Assembly: GCA_001603765.1 (NCBI GenBank) | Contig: LUZV01000032.1 | Coordinates: 1-38,937, forward strand | Source: Anaerolineales bacterium Chloro_02 | GTDB taxonomy: Bacteria; Chloroflexota; Anaerolineae; Anaerolineales; Anaerolineaceae | Reading direction: 5' to 3' | Length of the DNA stretch: 38,937 nucleotides | Shown here: in pieces, positions 30,542 through 38,883 of the stretch | How the letters are laid out: each line of letters starts with the position of its first letter | Position numbering within the stretch: the first letter of the stretch is position 1 | Position numbers and translations under genes: made by a program | Notes under the pieces: model-generated | Database searches by the model: none | Told to the model about the DNA's origin: nothing | Seen by the model: the letters and a program-made list of their open reading frames with translations, nothing else

Positions 30542-31816
30542 TTATGTGCCAGCGGTTGTAATCTTTACAAACGCCTTGGGCTTGATCACGCCGAATGCGG
30601 CGCGTACCTCACCCAAAACGGCCAGCAAATTGCGGACAAAGAAGTCCGCGTGGCTGTCGCTGATGCTGATTGAGGCTTGCTCACGGTCCCATAACACTGC
30701 TTTTTTCCAGTTAGCAAGGTAACCAGTCTTGGCAGTCAGCCCGAAGTATTCCACCACGGGCACCCGCCACAGTGATTTTTGATAGGGCAGGTAAGGCGCG
30801 GCGCTGAAAAGAGCCAACTCCAAGCCTTCCCAGTCGCTCGGTGAGAGCACAAACGCGGTCGGCTTTTCATTCCCGTTTGTCTTCAGGTTTGTGATTGCCT
30901 TGCGGCTGGTGGTCAGCAGGTCGGTGGCGAATGCCTGGGTCAAAATGCCCGTAGTGCCGGCAATACCCGCAAATTGCGGGGTTCCACTCCCCTCAAGGAT
31001 CATGTCCTCGATTTCCTCATTGAGCGCGTCCCGCAGTTCCTGGTTGATAATGCCCCGCAGCTGCGCGGCATCAGCCATAGCCCGTTTTGTAACAGGCAGC
31101 CACACTGCGATCGTTTCCACCAAAGCGGTCATTCTCGCGAAGGTCATTGTGCCTTCGGGTTTATAGCCGCCGCCGGCGTTAGGGGTGACGGTGCTTGTGT
31201 AAGCCAGGGGGTCACCTGCAGCAGTTGTTACCACTGTCGGTGCGGCACCGGAGGTTGCTTCTGCCACTGCGGCAGCCTGGGTGATCTTTGCGGTCTGCAC
31301 CACAAAATCGACCGCGTCACTCTCGGTCTGTCGCACACTGATCAGGTCTCGGATTCCAGGTTCTTTGTAACCCAGCCGGCCGTACTCGCCAGAATCTTCA
31401 TTCTGGATAAACGCGCCGGCAGAGGTGTCTGAAAGACCGGTGATCACTGCCTTGCTTTCCAGCGGCATCTTTACCTGGAAGGATGGTGAGTTCAATCCCT
31501 TGGCACTGTCAGGGATGCGCCCGTCCGGCGCAACTGATTTCAGCCAGGTTTTGAATTCTTTGGACTGGACAAACTGACTGCCCAGATCAGCGGAAACATG
31601 ACTCTTTTTGTCGGGTTCCTCACCGCGGATAGCCTCAGCTTCCAACTGCTTGATTTTGTTCTGCAGCGCGATGTCATCCAAACCTTGTTTGGCTTCTTTG
31701 ACCATGTTTTCAGAGCGATTGCGCTCATCATCGGTCATGACGCGACCCTCGGCAACTGCCTTTTCAACAATTTCGCGAGCATCGGCAAGTAAAGTCTTAA
31801 ATTTAGTGTCGTTCAT
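30542..31816 (-). CDS. Major capsid protein, HK97 fold
   Basis: 424 residues of the HK97 capsid family (PF05065). An N-terminal ~110-residue helical delta domain rich in Lys and Glu (EIVEKAVAEGRVMTDDERNR, LDDIALQNKIKQLEAEAIRG) acts as scaffold and is expected to be cut off by the protease. The fold follows: YKEPGIRDLISVRQTESD, VETIAVWLPVTKRAMADAAQL, ELRDALNEEIEDMILEGSGTP, FVLSPSDWEGLELA and the closing SDSHADFFVRNLLAVLGEVRAAFGV. The start is ATG 31816 (GGAG 7 nt upstream); a TTG at 31822 is less likely. It overlaps the protease stop by 14 nt. No separate scaffold gene exists. Confidence 0.93.
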   Translation of the reverse strand: MNDTKFKTLLADAREIVEKAVAEGRVMTDDERNRSENMVKEAKQGLDDIALQNKIKQLEAEAIRGEEPDKKSHVSADLGSQFVQSKEFKTWLKSVAPDGRIPDSAKGLNSPSFQVKMPLESKAVITGLSDTSAGAFIQNEDSGEYGRLGYKEPGIRDLISVRQTESDAVDFVVQTAKITQAAAVAEATSGAAPTVVTTAAGDPLAYTSTVTPNAGGGYKPEGTMTFARMTALVETIAVWLPVTKRAMADAAQLRGIINQELRDALNEEIEDMILEGSGTPQFAGIAGTTGILTQAFATDLLTTSRKAITNLKTNGNEKPTAFVLSPSDWEGLELALFSAAPYLPYQKSLWRVPVVEYFGLTAKTGYLANWKKAVLWDREQASISISDSHADFFVRNLLAVLGEVRAAFGVIKPKAFVKITTAGT

Positions 31817-32813
31817 TTTCAAACTCCATTTCTGTAATAGTGATTAGTAGTTCCATATCCTTTGGATCAACACCGCTCGCGTTATCGTCTTCTACGACCT
31901 CCGCTTCAGTTCCTTCCTTAGGTTCAATCGCTTCCTCGTCGGAAGCGGATTTGATAATTGTGGTTTGGGTGTTGTTGCCGGCACCAATCAGCACCGGGCT
32001 CACCTCGTAAACATCCAGCTCTTCCAGATGCCGGATTTCGTCGTTGCCGATTTTCCTGATTGACCTTTGCAGCACGTTGAAGCCGTAGCTCCACTCCTGC
32101 AGCTCGCCCAGGTTCTTCACTGTTTTGTAAGTTTCCATTCCGCCGGTCGTGTCCAGGAAGAATTCACCATCCACCCAGGCTTTTTCTCCGTCTTGATGGA
32201 TCACACCCCTTCCCACCGGCAGCGCGTCCCAGTTGTGCCCCCAGGCGGCAATTCTGACGGCCGCCCCGTCTTTGAATGCGCCAGCTACCGTTATGTCGCC
32301 TTGCTTGTCAACTTCGCCAAATCGGCTGAAAATCGCCTGAAAAACGCCGCTCTGGTCGCTGTCGTCCTTGAACTCAATCGTTGTTTTGAAAGATTTCTTT
32401 TCCATTGTTTTATTCCCTTCTTTTTTGTTTGCGTCGAACCAGCGGTCAATATACTCATGCCATTCTTCTGGTCTGCCGTCCTGGTCGCAGCGGATATGCG
32501 CTTCTTCCCGGCTGATTTCGATTTCAACCAGTTCAGCTTCAAATCGCTTTACCAAAACTTGCGCTTTTTCTTTACTCCTGGCACCTGTGATGATCCAGGC
32601 GTCCAGTTCCGGATGTAATTCGATTGTTTGATAGACTTTTTCAACCAGATCCAGCATCGCTCGGGTGAGTTTTTCCACTCGCACCTTGCTTGGCATCCCT
32701 GAAATTGCTTGATATATGGCGTCATAATCGCAGATCAGATCGCCTTCCTTGGCATTCTTTTGCACATACGTGCTTTTGCCGGAACAGGGTGGACCCCAAA
32801 CGATAGTTCTCAT
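31803..32813 (-). CDS. P-loop kinase-like domain fused to HK97-family prohead protease
   Basis: 336 residues. Residues 1 to ~125 begin with MRTIVWGPPCSGKST, a Walker A P-loop, followed by DYDAIYQAISG and AWIITGARSKEKAQ, resembling small nucleotide or polynucleotide kinases. Residues 137 to 336 are a Peptidase_U35-type prohead protease: FKTTIEFKD, FSRFGEVDKQGDITVAGAF, GHNWDALPVGRG (His) and VYEVSPVLIGAGN (Ser), with an acidic tail. M137 (32405) has AGAAGGGA upstream, so the protease may also be made alone. It lies between portal and capsid, overlapping the portal gene by 4 nt. Confidence 0.85.
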   Translation of the reverse strand: MRTIVWGPPCSGKSTYVQKNAKEGDLICDYDAIYQAISGMPSKVRVEKLTRAMLDLVEKVYQTIELHPELDAWIITGARSKEKAQVLVKRFEAELVEIEISREEAHIRCDQDGRPEEWHEYIDRWFDANKKEGNKTMEKKSFKTTIEFKDDSDQSGVFQAIFSRFGEVDKQGDITVAGAFKDGAAVRIAAWGHNWDALPVGRGVIHQDGEKAWVDGEFFLDTTGGMETYKTVKNLGELQEWSYGFNVLQRSIRKIGNDEIRHLEELDVYEVSPVLIGAGNNTQTTIIKSASDEEAIEPKEGTEAEVVEDDNASGVDPKDMELLITITEMEFENERH

Positions 32814-34801
32814 TCTTTAGCTCTCCCATAAACCAGCGAGCATTGACAATACGCCACCTCACTGGCTCCAGCTCGATAATCTCCTGGCCACATCGCCCCG
32901 TTGGGGAACGTGTCTCTGATTCCCACGGTTACGCCGTTCAGCGCTGCGTGGGTGTCCCTCGGGTGGCCGCTTCTGGTAACCCAGGTCTTGGTTTTGATCA
33001 ATCCGCTTTTTTCCGCGACGTCATATTCCGCGAAATTCTCCAGCTCGTGCACTCTGAACATCACAAATCGCAATAAACCGCTGGCCAGCAGTGCCGCAAA
33101 GACCTTCTTCACGGCCTCCAGTGGATCTTCACCACCCATTACTTTTGCCAGCTGTTCATACGTGCTTCTATTCAGGTTTTCCGCTGCTATCCGCGAGTTG
33201 GTTTTCAGGAACTCTTCCATCCATTCAGGGTTGTACGCAAACGCCAGCTGACTGGCAAAAGCTCTGGCGTATGCCCCTGCCGTTGTTTTTGAAAGCGCAA
33301 AGAAATCCGCCGAGACTTCCCTGTTCCATCGTTCCTCATCCCACCATAGAGGGAGACTTTTCGCGCTTTTGATCAGCGGCAATACGGCGTCCCGCTGCCT
33401 GGTAAGCGTTTTGCTGACCAGCTCGGTCCAATCCTTCACCGCTTCTTCAGTGATCTCCGGAAATTCAGGCTTCACCGTGAAACCCGCTGCCTTCTTCCCC
33501 CCCTCTGCTTGCCTTTCAACCCCCTCCACGGAGGGGGGCAGGGGGGTGGGTGCTGTCCTGTCAACCGACTTCCCGTCATTCGGTTCCTGATAGGTCGCTG
33601 GCGTGCTCATGTTCAGCGGCGTCACCAGCTGATCAGCCTCAGGGCTGTCAATCCTCGGCAGGTTCATCCGTTCCCTGGCTTCGTTGGCAGTCATGTAGGG
33701 CACGCCCACAGCCTGGCGGAAACTTGCTGTCTGCTTCTCAAAATCACCCTGCAGCTTCGCTTCAATGTTGAATTCAACGTAAGCGCCCTGCATGTCCGGA
33801 AATTCACTCAAATATTGCGTGTCAAAGTCATCCTGCACAGATCTGAACAGCGGACCCAACACATCGGTGTAAAGGCTCTTGTTTTGGCTTTCGATGTTGT
33901 TAAAAGTTGAACGCTCTAAGATCCCCACCATTGGCGGCGGGATGTGATAAGCTCTGGCGCACTCTTCCCGCGTCAGTTTCCGGCTTTCGATGTACAGCGT
34001 GTCCTTTGGTGCCCAGCTGATCGGCTTGAACTGCATCCCCTCTTCCAGCACCGCGGTCTTGCCTGCATTGTCCTGACCGGAATAAAGCGATTCCCACTGC
34101 GCCCTGAAGTTTGCCCTGGCTGCGTCACTCCAGTCATTAGCTTCTGGCGGCCGTTCAATCACCCCGCCAATTCGGGCAGCGTTCTGCCAGAACTTAGAGG
34201 AATACTTTGTGTTTTCGTGCTCCTCTGCCAGAATCTCGCGCAACCCTTCCAGCGGCGAGATGCCGTAGGTGTTGTTGTGCGGGTTGTAGGTCCTGAAGTG
34301 GATCACCTCGCTGGGTTCAATCTTCAGCTCACTTTTTCCCAGATTGACTCGGTAAAGGGTCGGGGTCAAAACGCCTTCCACACTGACCAGCATGTAAGGG
34401 ATCCGCAGCAGCCCCTTGAGCTTGTTATCACCATCCCTGATCTTTAGCAGGTACCCATTCCCGCTGACAAACATGTCAGAAAGCACCGATTCCAGCATCT
34501 TGTAGGTTGTGACCTTGTTGTCATTCGGCAGCGGCCGTTTCAGGATCTGCACGGCTTCATGCTCCCGCAGCCTTACCCTGCCGTTGTCTTTGTCGCGTGT
34601 GTACACGTGCAAGCCTGGGTGCGCCATATTGCGCGCCAAAAAGTCCACACAGATCTTGACGTTGTTATGCCTGCGGTACATGGCTTCATAATCCAGCGTG
34701 TAATCACTGTACGTGTCAAGGCTGATAAAGCCTCCGTTCGTTGGCCACCAGCCAGCTGGCAGGGACGAGAGTGTCGCTTCAGAGATGATCGTGCTACCCA
34801 T
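32810..34801 (-). CDS. Portal protein fused to a MuF-like head morphogenesis domain
   Basis: 663 residues. Residues ~1 to 410 are an HK97-family portal: RHNNVKICVDFLARNMAHPG, FVSGNGYLLKIRD, SEVIHFRTYNPHNNTYGISPLEGLRE, and EECARAYHIPPPMVGILERSTFNNIESQ. Residues ~418 to 436 are a linker encoded by the palindromic repeat (TPLPPSVEGVERQAEG). Residues ~440 to 663 form a second domain, ending with the MuF-like WVTRSGHPRDTHAALNG, then FPNGAMWPGDYRAGASEVAYCQCSL. Portals are normally about 400 to 450 residues, so this is a true fusion. It overlaps the small upstream gene by 8 nt. Confidence 0.9.
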   Translation of the reverse strand: MGSTIISEATLSSLPAGWWPTNGGFISLDTYSDYTLDYEAMYRRHNNVKICVDFLARNMAHPGLHVYTRDKDNGRVRLREHEAVQILKRPLPNDNKVTTYKMLESVLSDMFVSGNGYLLKIRDGDNKLKGLLRIPYMLVSVEGVLTPTLYRVNLGKSELKIEPSEVIHFRTYNPHNNTYGISPLEGLREILAEEHENTKYSSKFWQNAARIGGVIERPPEANDWSDAARANFRAQWESLYSGQDNAGKTAVLEEGMQFKPISWAPKDTLYIESRKLTREECARAYHIPPPMVGILERSTFNNIESQNKSLYTDVLGPLFRSVQDDFDTQYLSEFPDMQGAYVEFNIEAKLQGDFEKQTASFRQAVGVPYMTANEARERMNLPRIDSPEADQLVTPLNMSTPATYQEPNDGKSVDRTAPTPLPPSVEGVERQAEGGKKAAGFTVKPEFPEITEEAVKDWTELVSKTLTRQRDAVLPLIKSAKSLPLWWDEERWNREVSADFFALSKTTAGAYARAFASQLAFAYNPEWMEEFLKTNSRIAAENLNRSTYEQLAKVMGGEDPLEAVKKVFAALLASGLLRFVMFRVHELENFAEYDVAEKSGLIKTKTWVTRSGHPRDTHAALNGVTVGIRDTFPNGAMWPGDYRAGASEVAYCQCSLVYGRAKE
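33496..33551 (-). repeat. GC-rich palindromic repeat, copy B (portal/MuF linker)
   Basis: The sequence shares CTTTC, ACCCCCTC, a short spacer and GAGGGGG plus GCAGGGGGGT with copy A. It lacks about 17 bases (ATAAAGGGGGTGTGG-like) present in A. The deletion keeps the portal frame open. Confidence 0.75.
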
Positions 34802-35003
34802 TCAGCACCTGCATAAAATCGACATCCGCGGTGAATATCAACACCTCACCGTCAACCTTTCGGGTGTGGCCGTTTTCGTGCAGCACCGCATCTCGCAGCA
34901 CCAGGTAATCGCCCCGGCGTTTCCAGAGCACTCCCTGGAAGGCTTTGTCGGATTTCAGGTTCACGATCACCTTGCGCACAATTGCATAAAATCCAAATGT
35001 CAT
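34794..35003 (-). CDS. Small phage protein between terminase and portal genes
   Basis: 69 residues: MTFGFYAIVRKVIVNLKSDKA, then VLWKRRGDYLVLRDAVLHENG and KVDGEVLIFTADVDFMQVLNG. It looks like a small compact beta-rich protein, without membrane segment. The start overlaps the terminase stop by 4 nt and its stop overlaps the portal start by 8 nt, so it is co-translated. Similar small genes occupy this position in other siphophages, without known function. Confidence 0.7.
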   Translation of the reverse strand: MTFGFYAIVRKVIVNLKSDKAFQGVLWKRRGDYLVLRDAVLHENGHTRKVDGEVLIFTADVDFMQVLNG

Positions 35004-37615
35004 AGGACCTCCAGACCTCTGGTTTCGTAAACAGATTTATGCGGCTCAGTCGCGTGTCTGATTGCCCGGTCTGTCGCCATGATTCCGGCAACGATGCCGT
35101 CAATCTTCTGCCGGCTTTTTGACTTGTCCGGTTTGATGTTCCCAGCAGCGTCCGTGGTGGTCATCACGTTATCCGCCATCCAGCGCAAAACAGGGTGGCT
35201 CCCATGCCGCAATCGCTTGTTCAATACCAGGCGCTCGACTTCTTTGGTTGGTGGGCTCATGCTCACATACCCCTGGCCAAACCCCACCAGAGTGAACCCC
35301 ATATTCATCAGCGTCTGGCTGATCTGCGTTGCTCCCCAGCGGTCAAAAGCGATTTCTTTGATGTTGAACCTTTCGCCCAGCTTTTCAATCTCTGCCAGGA
35401 TCCAGTCGTAATCAATCACGTTCCCGGGTGTCGCGATCATGAACCCCTGGTCCACCCACCCCTGGTACAGCTCCCGGTCTTTGAAAGATCGGTCTGTCAG
35501 CTTCTCTTCGGGCACGAACAAGCGCGGGATCCAGCTGTGCATCTCTGGTTCTCCGGGTTCATTCGGCACGTCCAAAACAAACGCGGCAATGTCAGAGACC
35601 GATGCCAGGTCAAGCCCACCGTAAGCAACCGAGCCTTCCAGCATCTTTTCGTCCAGCTCGTCAACCCCGCAGGCGTCCCATGCAGCCATATCCAGCCAGC
35701 GTGTCTCCTGACTCGTCCACATGTTGAGATACAGCCGTTTGAAGGTGTTCTGGTATGCAGGGCTGTTTTTTGCCTTCTCAAACTCCTGCCTCAGATATTC
35801 GATCTTGATTGTGTCCCCCAGGCTTGGGTTTGCCTTTGCCCAGGTCTCTTCGGATTCCCAGTCGTCCGTTGGGGACGCCTCGTAGATTGCCGGATAAAAC
35901 CAATCCATCTGGATGATGCCGTCTCTCACCTGGCAGGCGCGTTCATAAACTTCGTAACAGATAGATGTGCGGTCGTAACCGGCGGTAGTCATCGAGAGCA
36001 AAAGCGGCTGCCGCCTGGCTCCAAAGCTCGTTTGGATCGTGTCGTACAGTTCCCGGTCCTTCTGGGTGTGCAGCTCGTCAAACGCGGCTCCGTGCAAGTT
36101 GCCGCCGTGCTTTCCGCCTGCATCGCTTGAAACCACCTTGTAGACGCTTGCCCCTTGCTTGCCGACGATGGCATTGCGAAAAGGCGAAACCACCTGCGAG
36201 AGGGTCGAGTTCTGCATGACCATGAACCGCGCTGTGTCAAAGATCAGCCTGGCTTGCTCCCGGTCTGCGGCGATCGAGATCAACTCCGCGCCTGGTTCCT
36301 GGTCTACAATCAGCAGGTAGAGCATAATTGCCGCGCCTAAGGCTGAATTGTGCGTAGGAATCAAATGTCTGCCAGCGAGGTACATCCCTCCATCAACTGT
36401 TATACAATTGACAATTCTTTTTCCAGTACGCACCACGTTAGAGATCTTCCGCGTTTGGCTTCTTTGTTTAGTAACAGGCATTTCTTTTTGCCGGGAAGAT
36501 TTCCGCTTTACATAAGAAACATCGATGTCGTTGTAAGCAAAAAATTGAGCTCTGTATCTGGGGCCACAATCTTTACCGTAGAGTTTTGCGCGGTCAACCA
36601 TCACTCGAGGCTTATACCCAAGCCCAACCAACAATTCAACAACTTGCTCAAATAACAATCTGTTTACAAGGACTATTTCACATTGACCAGCTTTTGATAC
36701 AAAACCATCGGTATCCATAATCCCGCGCAACAATTCCATACGCTGTTCTGTAGACCCCATGAGGTATTCTGAGGGTATATGTTTATTGTGAACAAGTCCG
36801 TTTCTTATTAACTGCTTTTTGAATTTTCCCATGCCGACCAGATAGGAGTAGCGATACTTGTATTCAGCTTCATACCCATATTCTGATAACTTCTCAACAA
36901 TTTCAGGCTCTGATATTGTTATCCTTGCGGTATTGCAATCTCCGTCCCCCAGCCAAACACCAAGAACATATGGAGGAATTTCATACTCCTTTTCAGGGAA
37001 TTGTAGGGGTTTAGCTACATCAACTGAATGTACTATATCGTTGCGTGCGCCAGCCCTAAGTGTTTTGGCTATCTCTTTAGTGGTAACAAGGGGTTTTTCA
37101 CCTCTTACCCATTTAGGTTTTCCTGTGTGGACAGTTCGATTAGTTTTCCATTCATGATTTTCATGGGCAATAATGGCATCATCCCCCGAAAAATCCACAT
37201 AGTAACATTCTCCTTCATAATGCGGGGTAACATAACGAACTTTTGTGGGCACTCCTTCTGGGGTAAATACATAATCGCCTGGGGCTAAATCACCGTGGTT
37301 TTTCCATCCTTCGGTAGTCATAATTGGAGTGTTAACTTCCAAAGCTTTTCCGTTTTTCCTGGCCACAAATACAAATGCTTCCCGATATCGCCTGAAACCG
37401 GTCTCTTTTTCTTTCCAGCCAAACAGATTGCTTACCAGTTCCTTTTCCCAGTCCAAAAGCAAAAATGGTTTTCCGCCCAGATCACCTTTCACGTGGGTTA
37501 TATACGTTTCGATAAAATCAACCGCCACTTGCCCAGCCACAGCGTCATATGCGTACCTTTCGAGGTCACACTTCCAGGGATCGTAGATCTTGGGTGCTGT
37601 CACTTTCTCACTCAT
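35000..37615 (-). CDS. Terminase large subunit, intein-containing precursor
   Basis: 871-residue precursor, of which 333 residues are an intein, leaving a 538-residue packaging motor. The ATPase domain has the Walker A P-loop ARKNGK, then the intein, then SALGAAIMLYLL; Walker B is GAAFDELHT. The nuclease domain shows YGGLDLASVSDIAAFVL, EIAFDRWGATQISQTL and KIDGIVAGIMATDRAI, supplying acidic metal ligands. The P-loop is restored only after splicing (GK joined to S), so ATPase activity depends on it. The start is ATG 37615, with GAGGG upstream; GTG 37621 is less likely. It overlaps the small terminase gene by 8 nt. Confidence 0.93.
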   Translation of the reverse strand: MSEKVTAPKIYDPWKCDLERYAYDAVAGQVAVDFIETYITHVKGDLGGKPFLLLDWEKELVSNLFGWKEKETGFRRYREAFVFVARKNGKALEVNTPIMTTEGWKNHGDLAPGDYVFTPEGVPTKVRYVTPHYEGECYYVDFSGDDAIIAHENHEWKTNRTVHTGKPKWVRGEKPLVTTKEIAKTLRAGARNDIVHSVDVAKPLQFPEKEYEIPPYVLGVWLGDGDCNTARITISEPEIVEKLSEYGYEAEYKYRYSYLVGMGKFKKQLIRNGLVHNKHIPSEYLMGSTEQRMELLRGIMDTDGFVSKAGQCEIVLVNRLLFEQVVELLVGLGYKPRVMVDRAKLYGKDCGPRYRAQFFAYNDIDVSYVKRKSSRQKEMPVTKQRSQTRKISNVVRTGKRIVNCITVDGGMYLAGRHLIPTHNSALGAAIMLYLLIVDQEPGAELISIAADREQARLIFDTARFMVMQNSTLSQVVSPFRNAIVGKQGASVYKVVSSDAGGKHGGNLHGAAFDELHTQKDRELYDTIQTSFGARRQPLLLSMTTAGYDRTSICYEVYERACQVRDGIIQMDWFYPAIYEASPTDDWESEETWAKANPSLGDTIKIEYLRQEFEKAKNSPAYQNTFKRLYLNMWTSQETRWLDMAAWDACGVDELDEKMLEGSVAYGGLDLASVSDIAAFVLDVPNEPGEPEMHSWIPRLFVPEEKLTDRSFKDRELYQGWVDQGFMIATPGNVIDYDWILAEIEKLGERFNIKEIAFDRWGATQISQTLMNMGFTLVGFGQGYVSMSPPTKEVERLVLNKRLRHGSHPVLRWMADNVMTTTDAAGNIKPDKSKSRQKIDGIVAGIMATDRAIRHATEPHKSVYETRGLEVL
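36347..37345 (-). mobile_element. Intein with LAGLIDADG homing endonuclease (class 3 signature)
   Basis: 333 residues in the terminase P-loop. The first residue is Ala (ALEVNTPIMTTEGW), not Cys or Ser. Block B ends HENHEW (W66), block F contains IVNCITV (C314), and the C-terminus is HLIPTHN with T331, H332 and N333, followed by Ser+1. That is the W-C-T triplet of class 3 inteins. The insert carries an endonuclease with LAGLIDADG blocks: LGVWLGDGD (~128 to 136), the KHIP motif (188 to 191) and LLRGIMDTDG (205 to 214). The DNA is visibly more A/T-rich than its flanks, as expected for a recent mobile insert. Confidence 0.9.
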
Positions 37616-38150
37616 GAGCACCCTCTTCTACTTTCTTACGTGCGGTATTAAACAGACTGTCTGCCAGGGAAAGGCTTTTGTCGTTTGGAGAGAGCGCTTT
37701 TACCCGTGTCCGCTCAGCTGGAGTAAGTCCAAACTGCGTCAGCATGTCCTTCACTTGCTTCCACGCCGTGTTGGCAATCCCGACATTCGGGTGTTGATAC
37801 ACCGTGGCTTTGTCGGTGATCACAATGTTCCCGGACTTCATCAAAGCTTTTCTGGCAGCTACCATGTCGCCATACGCCATACAAAGCAGCTCGAGCGCCG
37901 TATAGTCACCGCTGGAATACAATCCTGCCTCTTTCAGCTGTGGACCCAGCTCCCGCCATAAACGCTTACCGTAAAGGTTCATCGTGCTGGGCGGCTTAGG
38001 AAACGCCTCAGGAACTTCAAAGACAGCCTGTGAGTTGTTCACACGGCTCTTTTTGAGCGTTCCCTGCGCTTCTTTGATTGCATCTGGCACTGGTTTCCTA
38101 CCGCGCACGCCTTCTCCATCTTTCGCCGGCTGGGTTGTGCTCTGCCTCAT
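37608..38150 (-). CDS. Terminase small subunit (P27 family)
   Basis: About 180 residues from ATG 38150. The P27-type opening RGRKPVPDAIKEAQGTLKKS is followed by a helical body (PSTMNLYGKRLWRELGPQL, DYTALELLCMAYGDMVAARKAL) and the C-terminal PAERTRVKALSP segment typical of the family. It recognises the phage DNA and loads the large subunit. ATG 38189 is an alternative start with a better ribosome binding site (AAGGTG), but it overlaps the HNH gene by about 90 nt. It overlaps the HNH gene at one end and the large terminase gene at the other. Confidence 0.85.
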   Translation of the reverse strand: MRQSTTQPAKDGEGVRGRKPVPDAIKEAQGTLKKSRVNNSQAVFEVPEAFPKPPSTMNLYGKRLWRELGPQLKEAGLYSSGDYTALELLCMAYGDMVAARKALMKSGNIVITDKATVYQHPNVGIANTAWKQVKDMLTQFGLTPAERTRVKALSPNDKSLSLADSLFNTARKKVEEGAHE

Positions 38151-38445
38151 GGCAGCGCCGGCATAATGCTTCCAGATTGTCTTCATCATCCGCGCCACCT
38201 TCACGTTTTCGGATGATGTGATGCGCCAGCTCCGCGGGTTCTCCGCATCGTTCACAGAGGGGGTTGTGAGCCAGGAAGATCTTGGATCGCTTCTGCCAGA
38301 CGGGATCGTCATACGTTATGTCCCTTGGACGTTCCCACTGTTTCAGGTATTCCCGCTGGTGTTCCGGACATCTGTAAACATTCGGAGTGGATACCAGGTT
38401 TGGACAGCCGGGCACCATGCAGGGTCTCTTAGGACTGATCGCCAT
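38098..38445 (-). CDS. HNH endonuclease
   Basis: 115 residues. Zinc-binding cysteines occur at MVPGCPN (N-terminal) and in CERCG and CRRCHEAEH, and the HNH core is AELAHHIIRKREGGADDEDNLEALC. HNH nucleases next to terminase genes act together with the terminase during packaging in many HK97-like phages, so this is probably part of the packaging machine, not a stray homing enzyme. It overlaps the upstream membrane protein gene by 17 nt. Confidence 0.88.
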   Translation of the reverse strand: MAISPKRPCMVPGCPNLVSTPNVYRCPEHQREYLKQWERPRDITYDDPVWQKRSKIFLAHNPLCERCGEPAELAHHIIRKREGGADDEDNLEALCRRCHEAEHNPAGERWRRRAR

Positions 38446-38830
38446 TGCTTTCTTCCTGCTTACTGATGCGCGTTTTCGGCTTTCGCTTGACCTCGTTCAG
38501 GATTTCCCGTGCTTGCGCGTCGTGAGCCTGGAAATTCCCGAAAAACACCGTTGTGTCAGAGCGCACCTCACGCATCTCAACCACCATCGACTGCGTCACC
38601 TGTGTCAGATCCTGCAGACTCTTCTGCACATCCGCCATCGCGCAATTATTCTCTTCGCGCTGCTCCTTGTTGAACAGCCGCCACTTGTCGTCAATGTCAA
38701 ACATGAACTGCTGCCACTTTTCCGATTGTCGGCTGAACCAATTCAACAGCGCCGCCACAAATACAATGAACAACACCACAAACACCGCCTGTTCCCAGGC
38801 AACGTATGGAATAGCCTCACCCGCGTTCAT
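38429..38830 (-). CDS. Phage membrane protein with one TM helix and coiled coil
   Basis: 133 residues. One hydrophobic helix at ~15 to 33 (FVVLFIVFVAALLNWF) is followed by a long charged, heptad-like region (KWQQFMFDIDDKWRLFNKEQ, then SLQDLTQVTQSMVVEMREV). The layout resembles UviB/BhlA-like holins, but the family is not certain, and the position next to packaging genes, far from the endolysin, argues against a simple lysis cassette. It could be a holin, an anchor or a superinfection-related protein. Confidence 0.65.
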   Translation of the reverse strand: MNAGEAIPYVAWEQAVFVVLFIVFVAALLNWFSRQSEKWQQFMFDIDDKWRLFNKEQREENNCAMADVQKSLQDLTQVTQSMVVEMREVRSDTTVFFGNFQAHDAQAREILNEVKRKPKTRISKQEESNGDQS

Positions 38831-38883
38831 TTACCCGCCCTTGAACCGCTTACGTCCAGCTCTGCTGGAAAGGTGCCTCGTAG

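Noticed and set aside
32402..32420. Frameshift or sequencing error separating kinase and protease
   Set aside because: The frame is continuous through both domains with normal codons, so a real fusion is more likely, although an internal start may be used.
34856..36130. Long plus-strand open frames opposite the terminase gene
   Set aside because: They are antisense to the conserved terminase and interrupted; no domain fits.
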